From: an uncultured Collinsella sp.
GTDB taxonomy: Bacteria > Actinomycetota > Coriobacteriia > Coriobacteriales > Coriobacteriaceae
Length of the DNA stretch: 64,000 bases
Assembly (NCBI GenBank): GCA_959596505.1
Contig: CAUFWM010000001.1
Span: 1 to 64,000, forward strand
Direction: 5' to 3'
Under the pieces are notes generated by a model. That model saw only the letters and a program-made list of their open reading frames with translations. It ran no database searches and was not told the origin of the DNA. Every line of letters begins with the position of its first letter. Within the stretch, counting starts at the first letter, position 1. Shown here one piece after another: positions 23,703 to 32,134 of this stretch. Both the position numbers and the translations under genes were made by a program.

Positions 23703-23868
23703 CGCCGCAGGTAGAGGACGGACAGCGAGCGGGCCGCATTTGAGACAAGGTGACGTGAAACGAAAGGGCGCTGACCTTCTGGTCGCGCCCTTGAAGTTGA
23801 ACGTCAGATTGTCCAAATGCGGCCCGCGCAGCGTCGGCCGGTTACGGCGTTTGGTAAAACGCCGTAAC
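23703..23868. ncRNA. 166-bp structured element, copy 2 (candidate RNA)
   Basis: Same length and layout as copy 1. The outer stem pairs 23732-23748 with 23809-23824, again 17/16 nt with one bulged base. The inner stem is AAGGGCGC (64-71 of 237xx) with GCGCCCTT (85-92), bulged T at 23772, then the identical GACC-TTCT-GGTC. The last hairpin is GTTACGGCGTTT-GGTA-AAACGCCGTAAC (23841-23868). Relative to copy 1 about eight consecutive outer pairs and most inner pairs differ yet stay complementary, and a G-C pair in the last hairpin is A-T here. It begins one base past the pyrE stop codon on the leftward strand. Confidence 0.75.
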
Positions 23869-24549
23869 CTACTTAACTCCGTACTGCTCGTAGTAGGCGT
23901 CGATAGCGGCCTTGAGCTCGTCATCGATGACGACCTTGCCGTCGATCTCGTGGTTGTAGAGGGTCTCGACGACCTCGGCCATGGAGACGATGCTCGCGAC
24001 GGGGAAACCGTACTTGGCCTCGATCTCCTTCTGCGCGGTGGTCACGCCGCCCTTGCCGACCTCCATGCGGTTGAGGGACACGATCAGGCCCTTGATCTCG
24101 ACATCGGCAGCAGCCTTGACCTTGGGATAGGTCTCATCGATGGACTTACCGCTGGTGGTGACGTCCTCGACCATGACCACGCGGTCGCCGTCCTGGGGCT
24201 CATAACCCAGCAGGTTGCCCTTGTCGGCACCGTGGTCCTTGGCCTCCTTGCGGTCGCAGCAGTACTTGACCTCCTTGCCGTACAGCTCGTGGTAGGCAAT
24301 TGCGGTCACGACGGCCAGCGGAATACCCTTGTAGGCCGGTCCAAACAGCACATCAAAGTCGTCGCCAAAGTTATCGTGGATGGCCTGGGCGTAATACTCG
24401 CCCAGCTTCTTGAGCTGATAGCCCGTCACGTAGGCGCCGGCATTCATAAAGAACGGAGACTGACGACCGCTCTTGAGCGTAAAGCTGCCGAACTTAAGGA
24501 CGTCGGACTCAACCATAAACTTGATGAACTCTTGCTTGTAAGCCTCCAT
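23869..24549 (-). CDS. pyrE: Orotate phosphoribosyltransferase
   Basis: 226 residues. It converts orotate and PRPP to OMP in pyrimidine synthesis. The PRPP-binding motif is VVMVEDVTTSGKSI near residues 125-138. The substrate loop region has LKSGRQSPFFMNAG, and FGPAYKGIPLA lies near 70. GAGAGGAG precedes the ATG at 24549. The gene is separated from other pyr genes here and is followed immediately by the structured element at 23703-23868. Confidence 0.95.
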   Translation of the reverse strand: MEAYKQEFIKFMVESDVLKFGSFTLKSGRQSPFFMNAGAYVTGYQLKKLGEYYAQAIHDNFGDDFDVLFGPAYKGIPLAVVTAIAYHELYGKEVKYCCDRKEAKDHGADKGNLLGYEPQDGDRVVMVEDVTTSGKSIDETYPKVKAAADVEIKGLIVSLNRMEVGKGGVTTAQKEIEAKYGFPVASIVSMAEVVETLYNHEIDGKVVIDDELKAAIDAYYEQYGVK

Positions 24550-24661
24550 GCGGGCTCCTCTCGTAATCGCGTACGTGCCTTCCAGTTTAGCGCAGGCAGG
24601 GCGTCGATGTGGGCGGTTCACGCCGGCCTTTATCTTTTTCGACTGCCTCGTTTGGGTCTCG

Positions 24662-25377
24662 CTACACCAGGCGCATGGCCTCCTGGACAGCACCGTAAAG
24701 GTTGGCGTCGTTGCCGAGCTCTGCCGCCTTTATCTGCGGCACAGGAATGCCGGCAAGGGTCCCTACGTAGCTCGCGAGGGCCAGCGGCATCTGCGCACGC
24801 AGGGCATCGATGAGCTCGGGATGGCACGAGATGCCGCCTGCGATCACAAAGACCTCGGGGTCGAGCACGGCCTGCAGGTTGATGAGCTGTCCGTCAAAGG
24901 CGCGAGCGTAGCGGTAGAACGCGCGCTACACCGCCTTGTCGCCATCCGCGATCCACTCAAAGACGCGGCGGCCGTCCACCGGAAAACCCTCAGGCAGGCC
25001 CTTCTCGGCAACGACGGCATCACGGAGCGCACGCCAACCGCCCGAACCCGCAAAGGAGTTTTCCGTGCCCGCGGCAGTTGTGACATCGTTGCGCAAGAAG
25101 CTGAACTCGCCTGCAAAGCAGTGCGCGCCGCGCAGGACCTTGCCGTCGATGACGATGCCGCCGCCGATACCCGTGCCAATAGCGAGCACCACGCCAAAAC
25201 GCGTCCCGCGCAGGGCGCCAGCCGCATACTCACCGAGCGCACAGCACTTACCGTCGTTATTGACGGCAACCGGCACCCCAGTGCCTCACGCATGAGCTTT
25301 CCCAGCGGGCAGCCGTCCATAAACGTGAGCGCACCGCCGCGATGGATCGTTCCCGTGACGTCTCCCTCGTAGAGACC
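24662..25377 (-). pseudogene. ROK-family sugar kinase, truncated and disrupted
   Basis: Reading leftward from about 25377 the frame gives GLYEGDVTGTIHRGG, then after a one-base shift VPVAVNNDGKCCALGEY, VLAIGTGIGGGIVIDGKVL and HCFAGEFS, and further on DPEVFVIAGGIS near the end. These are ROK kinase blocks. Three lesions are visible: the N-terminal ATP-binding part (about 70 residues) is missing, and the break coincides with repeat copy b; the frame shifts at CCCC (25276-25279), as if one G had been lost from a run of five; and an in-frame TAG lies at 24926-24928. The C-terminal end is intact with its own stop. It was probably a glucokinase-like enzyme. Confidence 0.85.
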
Positions 25378-25409
25378 ACTCGTTTAAGTACGTCCCCAAT
25401 GACTAGTCA
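25378..25409. repeat. TGACTAGTCATTGGGGA repeat, copy b
   Basis: On the minus strand it reads TGACTAGTCATTGGGGACGT then ACTTAAACGAGT. It abuts the truncated 5' end of the ROK pseudogene and is inverted relative to the other four copies, which makes it a likely rearrangement junction. Confidence 0.7.
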
Positions 25410-25526
25410 AAAATGGGCCATGTGTCCCAGTTGTGGAGACTCGTTGAGCCGTCTGGGTATCGTGAAAGATCGCGCGTTCGCCCATCATCAAAAGTGACAC
25501 ACGCTACCTGTTGATGGGAGGCAGCC

Positions 25527-26264
25527 ATGGGCTTCTTTGACAAGATGTTCGAGAAGAAAGAGTGCGCGATTTGCGGTACCGAGCTGGGGCTTTTGGGGAA
25601 GACCAAGATCAACGAAGGCTACCTGTGCAAAGAGTGCGCCGGCAAGCTCTCCCCCTTCTTCCACGGCCATCGCTCCAGCACCGCGGACGATATCCGCGAG
25701 CAACTCGCCTACCGCGAGGCCAATGCCGAACGCCTGGCGTCGTTCAACCCCACGCGCACGCTCTCTGCCGGGCGCACCAACATCATGCTCGACGAAGACG
25801 CGGGCCTGCTGATCATCACTTCGCAGAGCCGCTGGCGCGACGCCAATCCCGACATCATCGAGTTCTCACAGGTACTCGGCTGCGATATGGATATCGACGA
25901 GCATCGCACCGAGATCTATCGCGAGACCAAGGACGGCGAGCGCGAGAGCTACAACCCGCCGCGCTACGACCTGGATTACGACTTCAATCTGACCATCCAT
26001 GTCAACACGCCGTACTTTACCGAGATCAACCTACGCGTGAACGACTCCACCATCGATCAGCGCGGTTCCATCGAATACCGCGAGGCCAAGCGCCAGGCAA
26101 CCGAGGTCCGCGACGCGCTGGTGCAGCTGCGCCAGGAGACGCGCGACAGCGTCGTGGCCGCTAAGGCCCCCAAGACCGCGGTCACCTGCCCCTTCTGCGG
26201 TGCAACCACCATTCCCGATGCCAGCGGGCGCTGCGAATACTGCGGCGGCGCCATCGGCGCATAA
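25527..26264 (+). CDS. DUF4428 zinc-ribbon protein
   Basis: 245 residues. The N-terminal DUF4428 zinc ribbon (CAICGTELGLLGKTKI, then LCKECAGKL; about 11-40) is followed by a PH-like mixed region with IMLDEDAGLLIITSQSRWRD and a coiled stretch near 190. A second zinc ribbon (CPFCGATTIPD, CEYCGG) ends the protein. GGGAGG precedes the ATG. First gene of a four-gene plus-strand cluster (24, 48 and 80 nt gaps). Function unknown; zinc ribbons at both ends suggest an adaptor for the membrane-associated partners that follow. Confidence 0.8.
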   Translation: MGFFDKMFEKKECAICGTELGLLGKTKINEGYLCKECAGKLSPFFHGHRSSTADDIREQLAYREANAERLASFNPTRTLSAGRTNIMLDEDAGLLIITSQSRWRDANPDIIEFSQVLGCDMDIDEHRTEIYRETKDGERESYNPPRYDLDYDFNLTIHVNTPYFTEINLRVNDSTIDQRGSIEYREAKRQATEVRDALVQLRQETRDSVVAAKAPKTAVTCPFCGATTIPDASGRCEYCGGAIGA

Positions 26265-26288
26265 TCTCCGGCACGGAAAGGACCGATT

Positions 26289-27611
26289 ATGGCCTTCGAG
26301 AGCGTCAACTATCAGTGCCCCGCGTGTGGCGGCCCCCTTCACTTTGCCAGTGCCGAGCAAAAGCTCGTCTGCGACTACTGCGATTCGCGTTTTGAAGTCG
26401 AAGAAGTCGAGGCCCTCTATCGCGAGCGCCAGGACAAGGCCGATGCCAAAGCCGATGCCGCAGCCGCGGCCCCCAAGCCTGCTGTCGACGATGCCGTGCA
26501 GGAGCTGGCTCAAAACGCCGGCTACATCTGCTCGTCGTGCGGTGCCGAGCTGGTCTCGGACGGCACCGTCGCCGTTACCACCTGCCCATACTGCGGCAAC
26601 TCCGCCGTGGCACCCGGCCAGCTCTCGGGCGACTTCTCACCCGACCTGGTGATCCCATTTAAGCTCGGGCGCGACGATGTCATGGCCGCGCTCAAAGACC
26701 ACTACAAGGGCAAAATCCTACTGCCCAAGAGCTTTGTCACCGGCAACCATATCGACGAAGTCCAAGGCGTTTACGTGCCGTTTTGGCTTTACGGCGCCCG
26801 CGTGGACGGCGAGGTGTGCTTTGATGCGACCAACGAGACCGTAACCGAGGAATCCGACCGCACCGTCACGACCACCGACCACTACGATGCCTACCGCAAG
26901 GGAAATATCTCGTTTGAGCGCGTGCCCGTCGACGGATCGTCCAAGATGCCCGACGGCCACATGGACGCCATCGAGCCGTTTGACTACGACGCGCTGCGCC
27001 CGTTCTCGGTCGCCTATATGCCCGGCTACATCGCCAACCGCTATGACGAGGATTGCGAAACCTGCAAGGCGCGCGCCGAGCGCCGCATGGAGGAGAGCAC
27101 GATCTCGGCCCTGCGCGAGACCGTCGTCGACGAGTACGACGACGCCACGGTCGAAAGCAAGCAGCTCGACTACACCTGGGAAGAAAACGATTATGCTCTG
27201 TTCCCCGTGTGGATGCTCTCTACCTCGTGGAACGGCAAGAGTTACCTGTTTGCCATGAACGGCCAAACCGGCCGCATGGTCGGCGAGCTTCCCTGCTCCA
27301 AGCCCAAGCTCGCTGTCGCCTCGGTGCTGTTCTTTGCGATCGGATTTGTCCTTTCCCAGATTCTCTTTATGGGGGAGAACGCCTTCGATCCGGACTACCT
27401 CGCCTTTGATGTCGAGGGTATCCTCATCAACATCGTCGCGCCGCTGATCATCGTGATCATCGCAGACGTGCTGCTGGTGGGCCAGCTCAAGACGGCCAAC
27501 GAGGCCACCCACGCCGATTGCTACTGCGGCGAGCTCGACCTGACCGAGAAGCACGACACCTTCAGCCACACCGAGACCACCGTTGTCATGAAGGGCAACA
27601 AGGACGATTAG
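26289..27611 (+). CDS. TFIIB-type zinc-ribbon membrane protein (YdjG-like)
   Basis: 440 residues. Two zinc ribbons at the N-terminus (CPACGGPLHF / CDYCDSRF at 10-36 and CSSCGAEL / CPYCGNSA at 80-105), a soluble beta-rich middle with GVYVPFWLYGARVDG, and two membrane helices near 340-360 and 385-410. The start has GGAAAGGA upstream. The arrangement of a zinc ribbon plus membrane segments next to an SPFH protein resembles ydjG and ydjI of Bacillus subtilis, which belong to an envelope-stress operon with a PspA homologue; no PspA gene is seen here. Confidence 0.75.
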   Translation: MAFESVNYQCPACGGPLHFASAEQKLVCDYCDSRFEVEEVEALYRERQDKADAKADAAAAAPKPAVDDAVQELAQNAGYICSSCGAELVSDGTVAVTTCPYCGNSAVAPGQLSGDFSPDLVIPFKLGRDDVMAALKDHYKGKILLPKSFVTGNHIDEVQGVYVPFWLYGARVDGEVCFDATNETVTEESDRTVTTTDHYDAYRKGNISFERVPVDGSSKMPDGHMDAIEPFDYDALRPFSVAYMPGYIANRYDEDCETCKARAERRMEESTISALRETVVDEYDDATVESKQLDYTWEENDYALFPVWMLSTSWNGKSYLFAMNGQTGRMVGELPCSKPKLAVASVLFFAIGFVLSQILFMGENAFDPDYLAFDVEGILINIVAPLIIVIIADVLLVGQLKTANEATHADCYCGELDLTEKHDTFSHTETTVVMKGNKDD

Positions 27612-27659
27612 CCATTCTGACCAATACCACCCGGCCTTTGACGAGAAAGGAAGATCACC

Positions 27660-28901
27660 ATGGGACTCTTGAAAGCTGGATTGGGCGCTGCCGGCGGCGT
27701 CATGGCCGACCAGTGGAAGGAATTTATCTATTGCGAATCGATGCCCGCTGACGTCTTGGCCTGCAAGGGCAGCAAGCGCACCGGCGGCCGCAGCTCCAAC
27801 ACGCGCGGCGAGGACAACGTCATCTCCAACGGCTCCGTCATCGCCGTCAACGACGGCCAGGGCATGCTCGTGGTGCAAAACGGCAAAATCATCGAGGTTG
27901 CGCTGGAGCCTGGCGAGTTCGTCTTCGACACCGGCAGCGAGCCGAGCGTCTTTAGCGGCAACCTGGGCGACTCCATCAAGGAGACGTTCGCCAATATCGG
28001 CAGCCGCTTTACCTTTGGCGGCGACGCAGGCAAGGACCAGCGCGTCTACTTCATCAACACCAAGGAGATCATCGGTAACAAGTACGGCACCGCCTCGCCC
28101 GTGCCTTTCCGCGTGGTCGATAACAACATTGGCCTGGACGTCGACATCTCCGTTCGCTGCAACGGCGAGTATTCGTACCGCATCACCAACCCGCTGCTGT
28201 TCTACACCAACGTGTGCGGCAACGTGACCGATAGCTACACGCGCGATAAGATCGACAGCCAGCTTAAGTCCGAGCTGCTCACCGCCCTGCAGCCCGCCTT
28301 TGCCAAGATCTCGGAAATGGGCATTCGCTACAGCGCCATCCCCGGTCACACCACCGAGCTCGCCCGCGCGCTCAACGAGGTCCTCTCGGCCGACTGGCGC
28401 GACCTGCGCGGTGTCGAGATCGTGAGCTTTGGCGTCAACTCCATCGCCGCTTCGCAAGAAGACGAGCAGATGATCAAGGACCTGCAGAAGGCCGCGGTCA
28501 TGCGCGATCCCACCATGGCGGCCGCCAACATCGCCAGCGCCCAGAGCGATGCGATGCGCGCGGCAGCCGCCAACCCCAACGGCGCGATGGCCGGCTTTAT
28601 GGGCATGGGCATGGCAGGTGGCATGGGCGGCATGAATGCCAGTCAGCTGTTCGCCGCCGGCCAGGCACAGCAGCAGGCTGCCCCGCAGCCGTCTCCGGCT
28701 CCCGCCCCCGCACCGGCACCCGCTGCCGCACCTGCGGCCGGCGCATGGACCTGCAGCTGCGGCGCCACCAACACCGGCAAGTTCTGCTCCGAGTGCGGCA
28801 GCCCCGCACCCACCCCGGCACCGGCCAAGTGGTTCTGCCCCAACTGCGGTAGCGAAAACGGCGGCAAGTTCTGCAGCAACTGCGGAACACCCAGGCCCTA
28901 A
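27660..28901 (+). CDS. SPFH-domain protein with C-terminal zinc ribbons (YdjI-like)
   Basis: 413 residues. The N-terminal half is an SPFH/virion-core-like domain (DQWKEFIYCESMP, then VQNGKIIEVALEPGEFVFDT and YRITNPLLFYTNVCG). A Met/Gly/Ala-rich stretch (about 305-335) and a Pro/Ala linker follow, then two zinc ribbons (CSCGATNTGKFCSECG and CPNCGSENGGKFCSNCG). AAAGGAAG precedes the ATG. SPFH proteins form membrane-associated assemblies; this one probably works with the two upstream proteins. Confidence 0.82.
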   Translation: MGLLKAGLGAAGGVMADQWKEFIYCESMPADVLACKGSKRTGGRSSNTRGEDNVISNGSVIAVNDGQGMLVVQNGKIIEVALEPGEFVFDTGSEPSVFSGNLGDSIKETFANIGSRFTFGGDAGKDQRVYFINTKEIIGNKYGTASPVPFRVVDNNIGLDVDISVRCNGEYSYRITNPLLFYTNVCGNVTDSYTRDKIDSQLKSELLTALQPAFAKISEMGIRYSAIPGHTTELARALNEVLSADWRDLRGVEIVSFGVNSIAASQEDEQMIKDLQKAAVMRDPTMAAANIASAQSDAMRAAAANPNGAMAGFMGMGMAGGMGGMNASQLFAAGQAQQQAAPQPSPAPAPAPAPAAAPAAGAWTCSCGATNTGKFCSECGSPAPTPAPAKWFCPNCGSENGGKFCSNCGTPRP

Positions 28902-28981
28902 CCCCTTTATCTGGTAATTGGCGGGGGTTCCGCCACCCCCGCATTTGCTTCTATGGGTTTCGTTCGATAAAGGAGGACACC

Positions 28982-29824
28982 ATGAAGACAACGTTCAAAA
29001 AGTCCGTACTCGCATTCCTGACATGCGTCCTGGCGCTCGCCTTTGCCCTGACGGGCTGCAGCGGCGGCGGCAAGGACCCCAAGGCCAACTTCGTCGGCAG
29101 CTGGCAGTACTCGGGTGGAACCTTGGACGGCGAAGAGCTCACCGATGAGTACATGGATATGCTCAAGGAGTGGGGCCTCAACTGTATCCTGATCCTCGAC
29201 GAAGACGGCACGGGCGTCCTCGACATGTTCCTTGAGGTCGCCGACCTGAAATGGGAGGCCAAGGACACCACCACCGTAACGATTACCGCCGAAGATGAGT
29301 CGCACGACCTGAAGCTCAAGGACGACAAGCTCGTCCTCGAGGTGGAAGGCGACAAGCTTATCTTTACGAAGTCCGACAAGGATCTGTCCGGTACGGTGAA
29401 GAAGGATCGCGAGAACGCCGAGAAGGAAGAAGAGATCGATGAGGCCGTCGAAGACGACGACGTCCAGAGCATCGAAATCTCCCCCGCCGTCACCGTCGCC
29501 GATGACGACCTGTGCACCATCACCATCACCGAGAAGTTCAAGGACGACTGGGGCGACATCGGATTTGTCGTCAACATCACCAACAAGAGCGACAAGGACC
29601 TGACCTTCTACGCTCCTTCCGGCAAGACCAACGTCAACGGCACCATGAAGGAACCCTGGTTCTCGGCTCACCTGATGCCCGGCACCAACGCCACCGAGGA
29701 ATTCACGTTCTCGAGCGGCGAGCTTGACAGCCTTGACGACCTCGTCAATACGACCATCGGCATCGACGCCTACCTGACCGATTCCTACGAGGACGTCGCC
29801 TCCTACAGCGCAACCCTCGCGTAA
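28982..29824 (+). CDS. Secreted lipoprotein with DUF-like beta domains
   Basis: 280 residues. Signal peptide with lipobox ALTGCSGG (Cys near residue 25). The first mature domain begins FVGSWQYSGGTLDGEE and resembles lipocalin-like domains of Gram-positive lipoproteins. An acidic linker (ENAEKEEEIDEAVEDDD) is followed by an Ig-like domain with DIGFVVNITNKSDKDLTFYA. AAAGGAGG precedes the ATG. Fourth gene of the zinc-ribbon/SPFH cluster, closed by two strong terminators. No specific function is recognised. Confidence 0.8.
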   Translation: MKTTFKKSVLAFLTCVLALAFALTGCSGGGKDPKANFVGSWQYSGGTLDGEELTDEYMDMLKEWGLNCILILDEDGTGVLDMFLEVADLKWEAKDTTTVTITAEDESHDLKLKDDKLVLEVEGDKLIFTKSDKDLSGTVKKDRENAEKEEEIDEAVEDDDVQSIEISPAVTVADDDLCTITITEKFKDDWGDIGFVVNITNKSDKDLTFYAPSGKTNVNGTMKEPWFSAHLMPGTNATEEFTFSSGELDSLDDLVNTTIGIDAYLTDSYEDVASYSATLA

Positions 29825-29874
29825 CGGCACGTAACATCAGCCGCGGATTGGCGGACACATCCGCGCACTTGCCA

Positions 29875-29909
29875 GGCGGGGCCGCAGGAGATAATCCTGC
29901 GGCCCCGCC
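29875..29909 (+). terminator. Terminator after the lipoprotein gene
   Basis: A 15-bp perfect stem (29875-29889 with 29895-29909; GGCGGGGCCGCAGGA) with a 5-nt loop, followed by GCTTTAT. It lies 50 nt past the stop. Confidence 0.8.
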
Positions 29910-29940
29910 GCTTTATGCCGACAGCACTGCCCATACAAGC

Positions 29941-29981
29941 AGGCCGCCCGCCGTTTTCTGATGCAAAACGGCGGGCGGCCT
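29941..29981. terminator. Second hairpin terminator between converging operons
   Basis: A 17-bp perfect stem (AGGCCGCCCGCCGTTTT at 29941-29957 with 29965-29981) with a 7-nt loop. Because the stem ends in TTTT/AAAA and lies between converging genes, it can serve the leftward signalling operon as well as the plus strand. Confidence 0.8.
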
Positions 29982-30014
29982 ATCTTTGGCGTTGGAGCAT
30001 GGGCGGCGCACCGA

Positions 30015-30638
30015 CTACGGGCGCTCCATATTGGGGACGATGCTGCCCTCGGTCACCGCATGCACGGCCAGGCGCATGATGTTGTCGTAGCCGGTCTTGC
30101 TTAGGATCTCCGAGATGCGGCGCTTGATGGTGCCCTCGCTCATAAACAGCTCGGCCGCGATCTCGCGGCGGCTCTTGCCCTCGCAGGCAAGGCGCAAAAT
30201 CGACAGCTCGACATCGTCGAGCGCCGCCGTACCCGAAAAAATGCTCTCGGGCGGCTTGGGAAACGTGCAATAGCCCGCCAGCGTGGAGCGCATCACGGCG
30301 AACAGCTCGTCGATACCGACGTTCTTGTACACAAAGCTATCGACGCCCGCCTCGCGGGCCTGATCGACAAAGGTGATCTCGGGCATGCCGGTCATGATAA
30401 TGATGCGGCACTCGGGCAGCTGCTCCTTGATGCGCGCCGCCGCCACGATGCCGTTGGAATCATGCTCGGTGCATACGTCCATCAGTATCATGTCCGGGCG
30501 CTCCTTGAGCGCGACACCCAAGGCCTCGGAGGCATCGGCAATGGCGGAAACAACGGTCATATCGGGCTGGTCGCCAACGGAGCGCGCCAGGCTCTCGCGC
30601 AGGATGGCCTGGTCTTCGACTATAAGGACGCGGATCAT
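30015..30638 (-). CDS. NarL/LuxR-family response regulator
   Basis: 207 residues. Receiver domain: DQ acidic pocket at 9-10, phospho-acceptor Asp in MILMDVCTEHD near 55, Thr in IIMTG near 86 and Lys in VYKN near 107. The C-terminal LuxR HTH (about 140-200) contains LSILRLACEGKSRREIAAELFMS, then EGTIKRRISEILSKTG. Its ATG overlaps the stop of the kinase (ATGA), and the three genes 34014 to 30015 form one operon. Targets unknown. Confidence 0.92.
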   Translation of the reverse strand: MIRVLIVEDQAILRESLARSVGDQPDMTVVSAIADASEALGVALKERPDMILMDVCTEHDSNGIVAAARIKEQLPECRIIIMTGMPEITFVDQAREAGVDSFVYKNVGIDELFAVMRSTLAGYCTFPKPPESIFSGTAALDDVELSILRLACEGKSRREIAAELFMSEGTIKRRISEILSKTGYDNIMRLAVHAVTEGSIVPNMERP

Positions 30639-32134
30639 GAGCTTCTCCTTTGGACCGTGGCGTTGGAAGCGAGCGGGATGGATACCGTAAGCGTAAAGGG
30701 TGGGGCGGCGTGGACCTCTAGGCTGCCACCCAGATCTTGCGCGACATGCCTCATACCTGGGATACCCGTTCCCTCGCGATACGATACGGGGGCCGGCGCG
30801 CCGTCATTAGAGATGGTCATGCGCGCGATGTCGCATCCGTTCGACTCCTCCTGCCACAGGTGCACATGGACCTGGTGGGCCTGCGCGTGCTTGGTGGCGT
30901 TGGTCGAGGCCTCGCGGATAATCTGCAAAAAGGCCGCCGCGACACGCGTGTCCTCGGGAAGCGACCCCTCTACATCAATCTGCACGCTCACCAGACCAAA
31001 GGCATGAATGATATCGCCGAGCTGCTCCGCCGGCTCGCTGTCGCCGCCGCTGCGTAAGTCGTCGGAGATTGTGCGCAGCAGCGGATCGATCTGCTCGAGC
31101 GATTCGTCGTCAAGGCGACCCTCCTCCAGATAGCGATGGAGGATGGACAGGCGCTGACCGATTACATCGTGCACGCGGGCGCGCATGCGCAGGTAGGCAG
31201 CATTGTCGGCGACCTTTTTGACCTCTTCGATCTGGGACTGGAGCTCTTGACCCGCAAGCTCAAGCAGGTGGTTGGCTTGCGCCAAGCGGTCATGAGCATG
31301 CGCGTACTCTGTCACATCAAGACCGATAATGCGCTCGAACGAACGGCCCGAAACCATAACACGATCGCACACAAATAGGCGAATCTCGGCGGGAGAGACC
31401 TCGACCACCGCACGCGCCTCACCAAAGCGGTCCAGATTAATCCGCACACGGTTCCTGCTACTTTCGGGCATTTGCATGCTAAGTTTGCGCAGGTCGTTCC
31501 ATGTGCTGCTCATGTCGCGCAGATCGGTTGGCATATGAAGTTCCACCAGGTTTTTGCGCATGCAGCGGTTCATGAGCAGCGAACGGCCCCTCGGGTCTAG
31601 ATACAGGATGCCCACGGGAATCACGTTGATGGTCTCGATCGTCGAGAACGTGGTGATATCCTCCTGGCGGTTACGGACGTCCATCAAGAGCGCCGCGATG
31701 GAACGGAACAGGAAGAACGCTCCCTCTGCGATAAGGACAACGGTCCATGCCGAGCCCATGGCAAAAACCACCGGTGGTGTAACGGCGACAACAAGCAGCA
31801 ACTCGACCAGCATGACGGGGCGACGATAGTGCACCATAAGTACCACGCCATAGGCAAAAATCGCGGCATTGAGCCACAACGCTCCGCCCATTGCCCTGGC
31901 GCAAACGTCAAGCGGCGCCACCAGATACGAGCCAGACGACGCGAATAAGATGAGCGCCGAAATCATCAGGTGAAGCACAAGGCTCGCCTCGTAGGCGCAA
32001 ATCACCTTACGGTTATAGGACGAGCGGCGCGATGCGATGAGCGGGACGTGGATCGTCTGCAGGCACGCAGCCAGGGCAAAGACAACATCGAGCGCAACAA
32101 TTTGGGGAAGAATGAGCGAAATCCGCATCGTCAC
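30635..32134 (-). CDS. Membrane sensor histidine kinase of the NarL-partner type
   Basis: 499 residues from GTG 32134 (an ATG two codons later at 32128 is also possible). Five or six membrane helices occupy 1-150. A PAS-like region follows (INVIPVGILYLDPRGRSLLMN), then a coiled coil with ELQSQIEEVKKVADN and the probable phospho-site in MRARVHDVIGQRLSIL. The ATPase has an N-box IIREASTNATKHAQ and a G-box GTGIPGMRHVAQDLGG. The start overlaps the upstream receptor stop, and the stop overlaps the regulator start, so the operon is tightly coupled. Confidence 0.9.
   Translation of the reverse strand: MTMRISLILPQIVALDVVFALAACLQTIHVPLIASRRSSYNRKVICAYEASLVLHLMISALILFASSGSYLVAPLDVCARAMGGALWLNAAIFAYGVVLMVHYRRPVMLVELLLVVAVTPPVVFAMGSAWTVVLIAEGAFFLFRSIAALLMDVRNRQEDITTFSTIETINVIPVGILYLDPRGRSLLMNRCMRKNLVELHMPTDLRDMSSTWNDLRKLSMQMPESSRNRVRINLDRFGEARAVVEVSPAEIRLFVCDRVMVSGRSFERIIGLDVTEYAHAHDRLAQANHLLELAGQELQSQIEEVKKVADNAAYLRMRARVHDVIGQRLSILHRYLEEGRLDDESLEQIDPLLRTISDDLRSGGDSEPAEQLGDIIHAFGLVSVQIDVEGSLPEDTRVAAAFLQIIREASTNATKHAQAHQVHVHLWQEESNGCDIARMTISNDGAPAPVSYREGTGIPGMRHVAQDLGGSLEVHAAPPFTLTVSIPLASNATVQRRSS

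Noticed and set aside
24548..25372. Plus-strand open frame opposite the ROK pseudogene as an intact gene
   Set aside because: The minus strand shows ordered ROK motifs despite its lesions; the plus-strand translation matches no family.
26718..28991. A 757-codon minus-strand open frame across the zinc-ribbon/SPFH genes
   Set aside because: No recognisable domain or ribosome site; it crosses two intergenic gaps of well-supported plus-strand genes.
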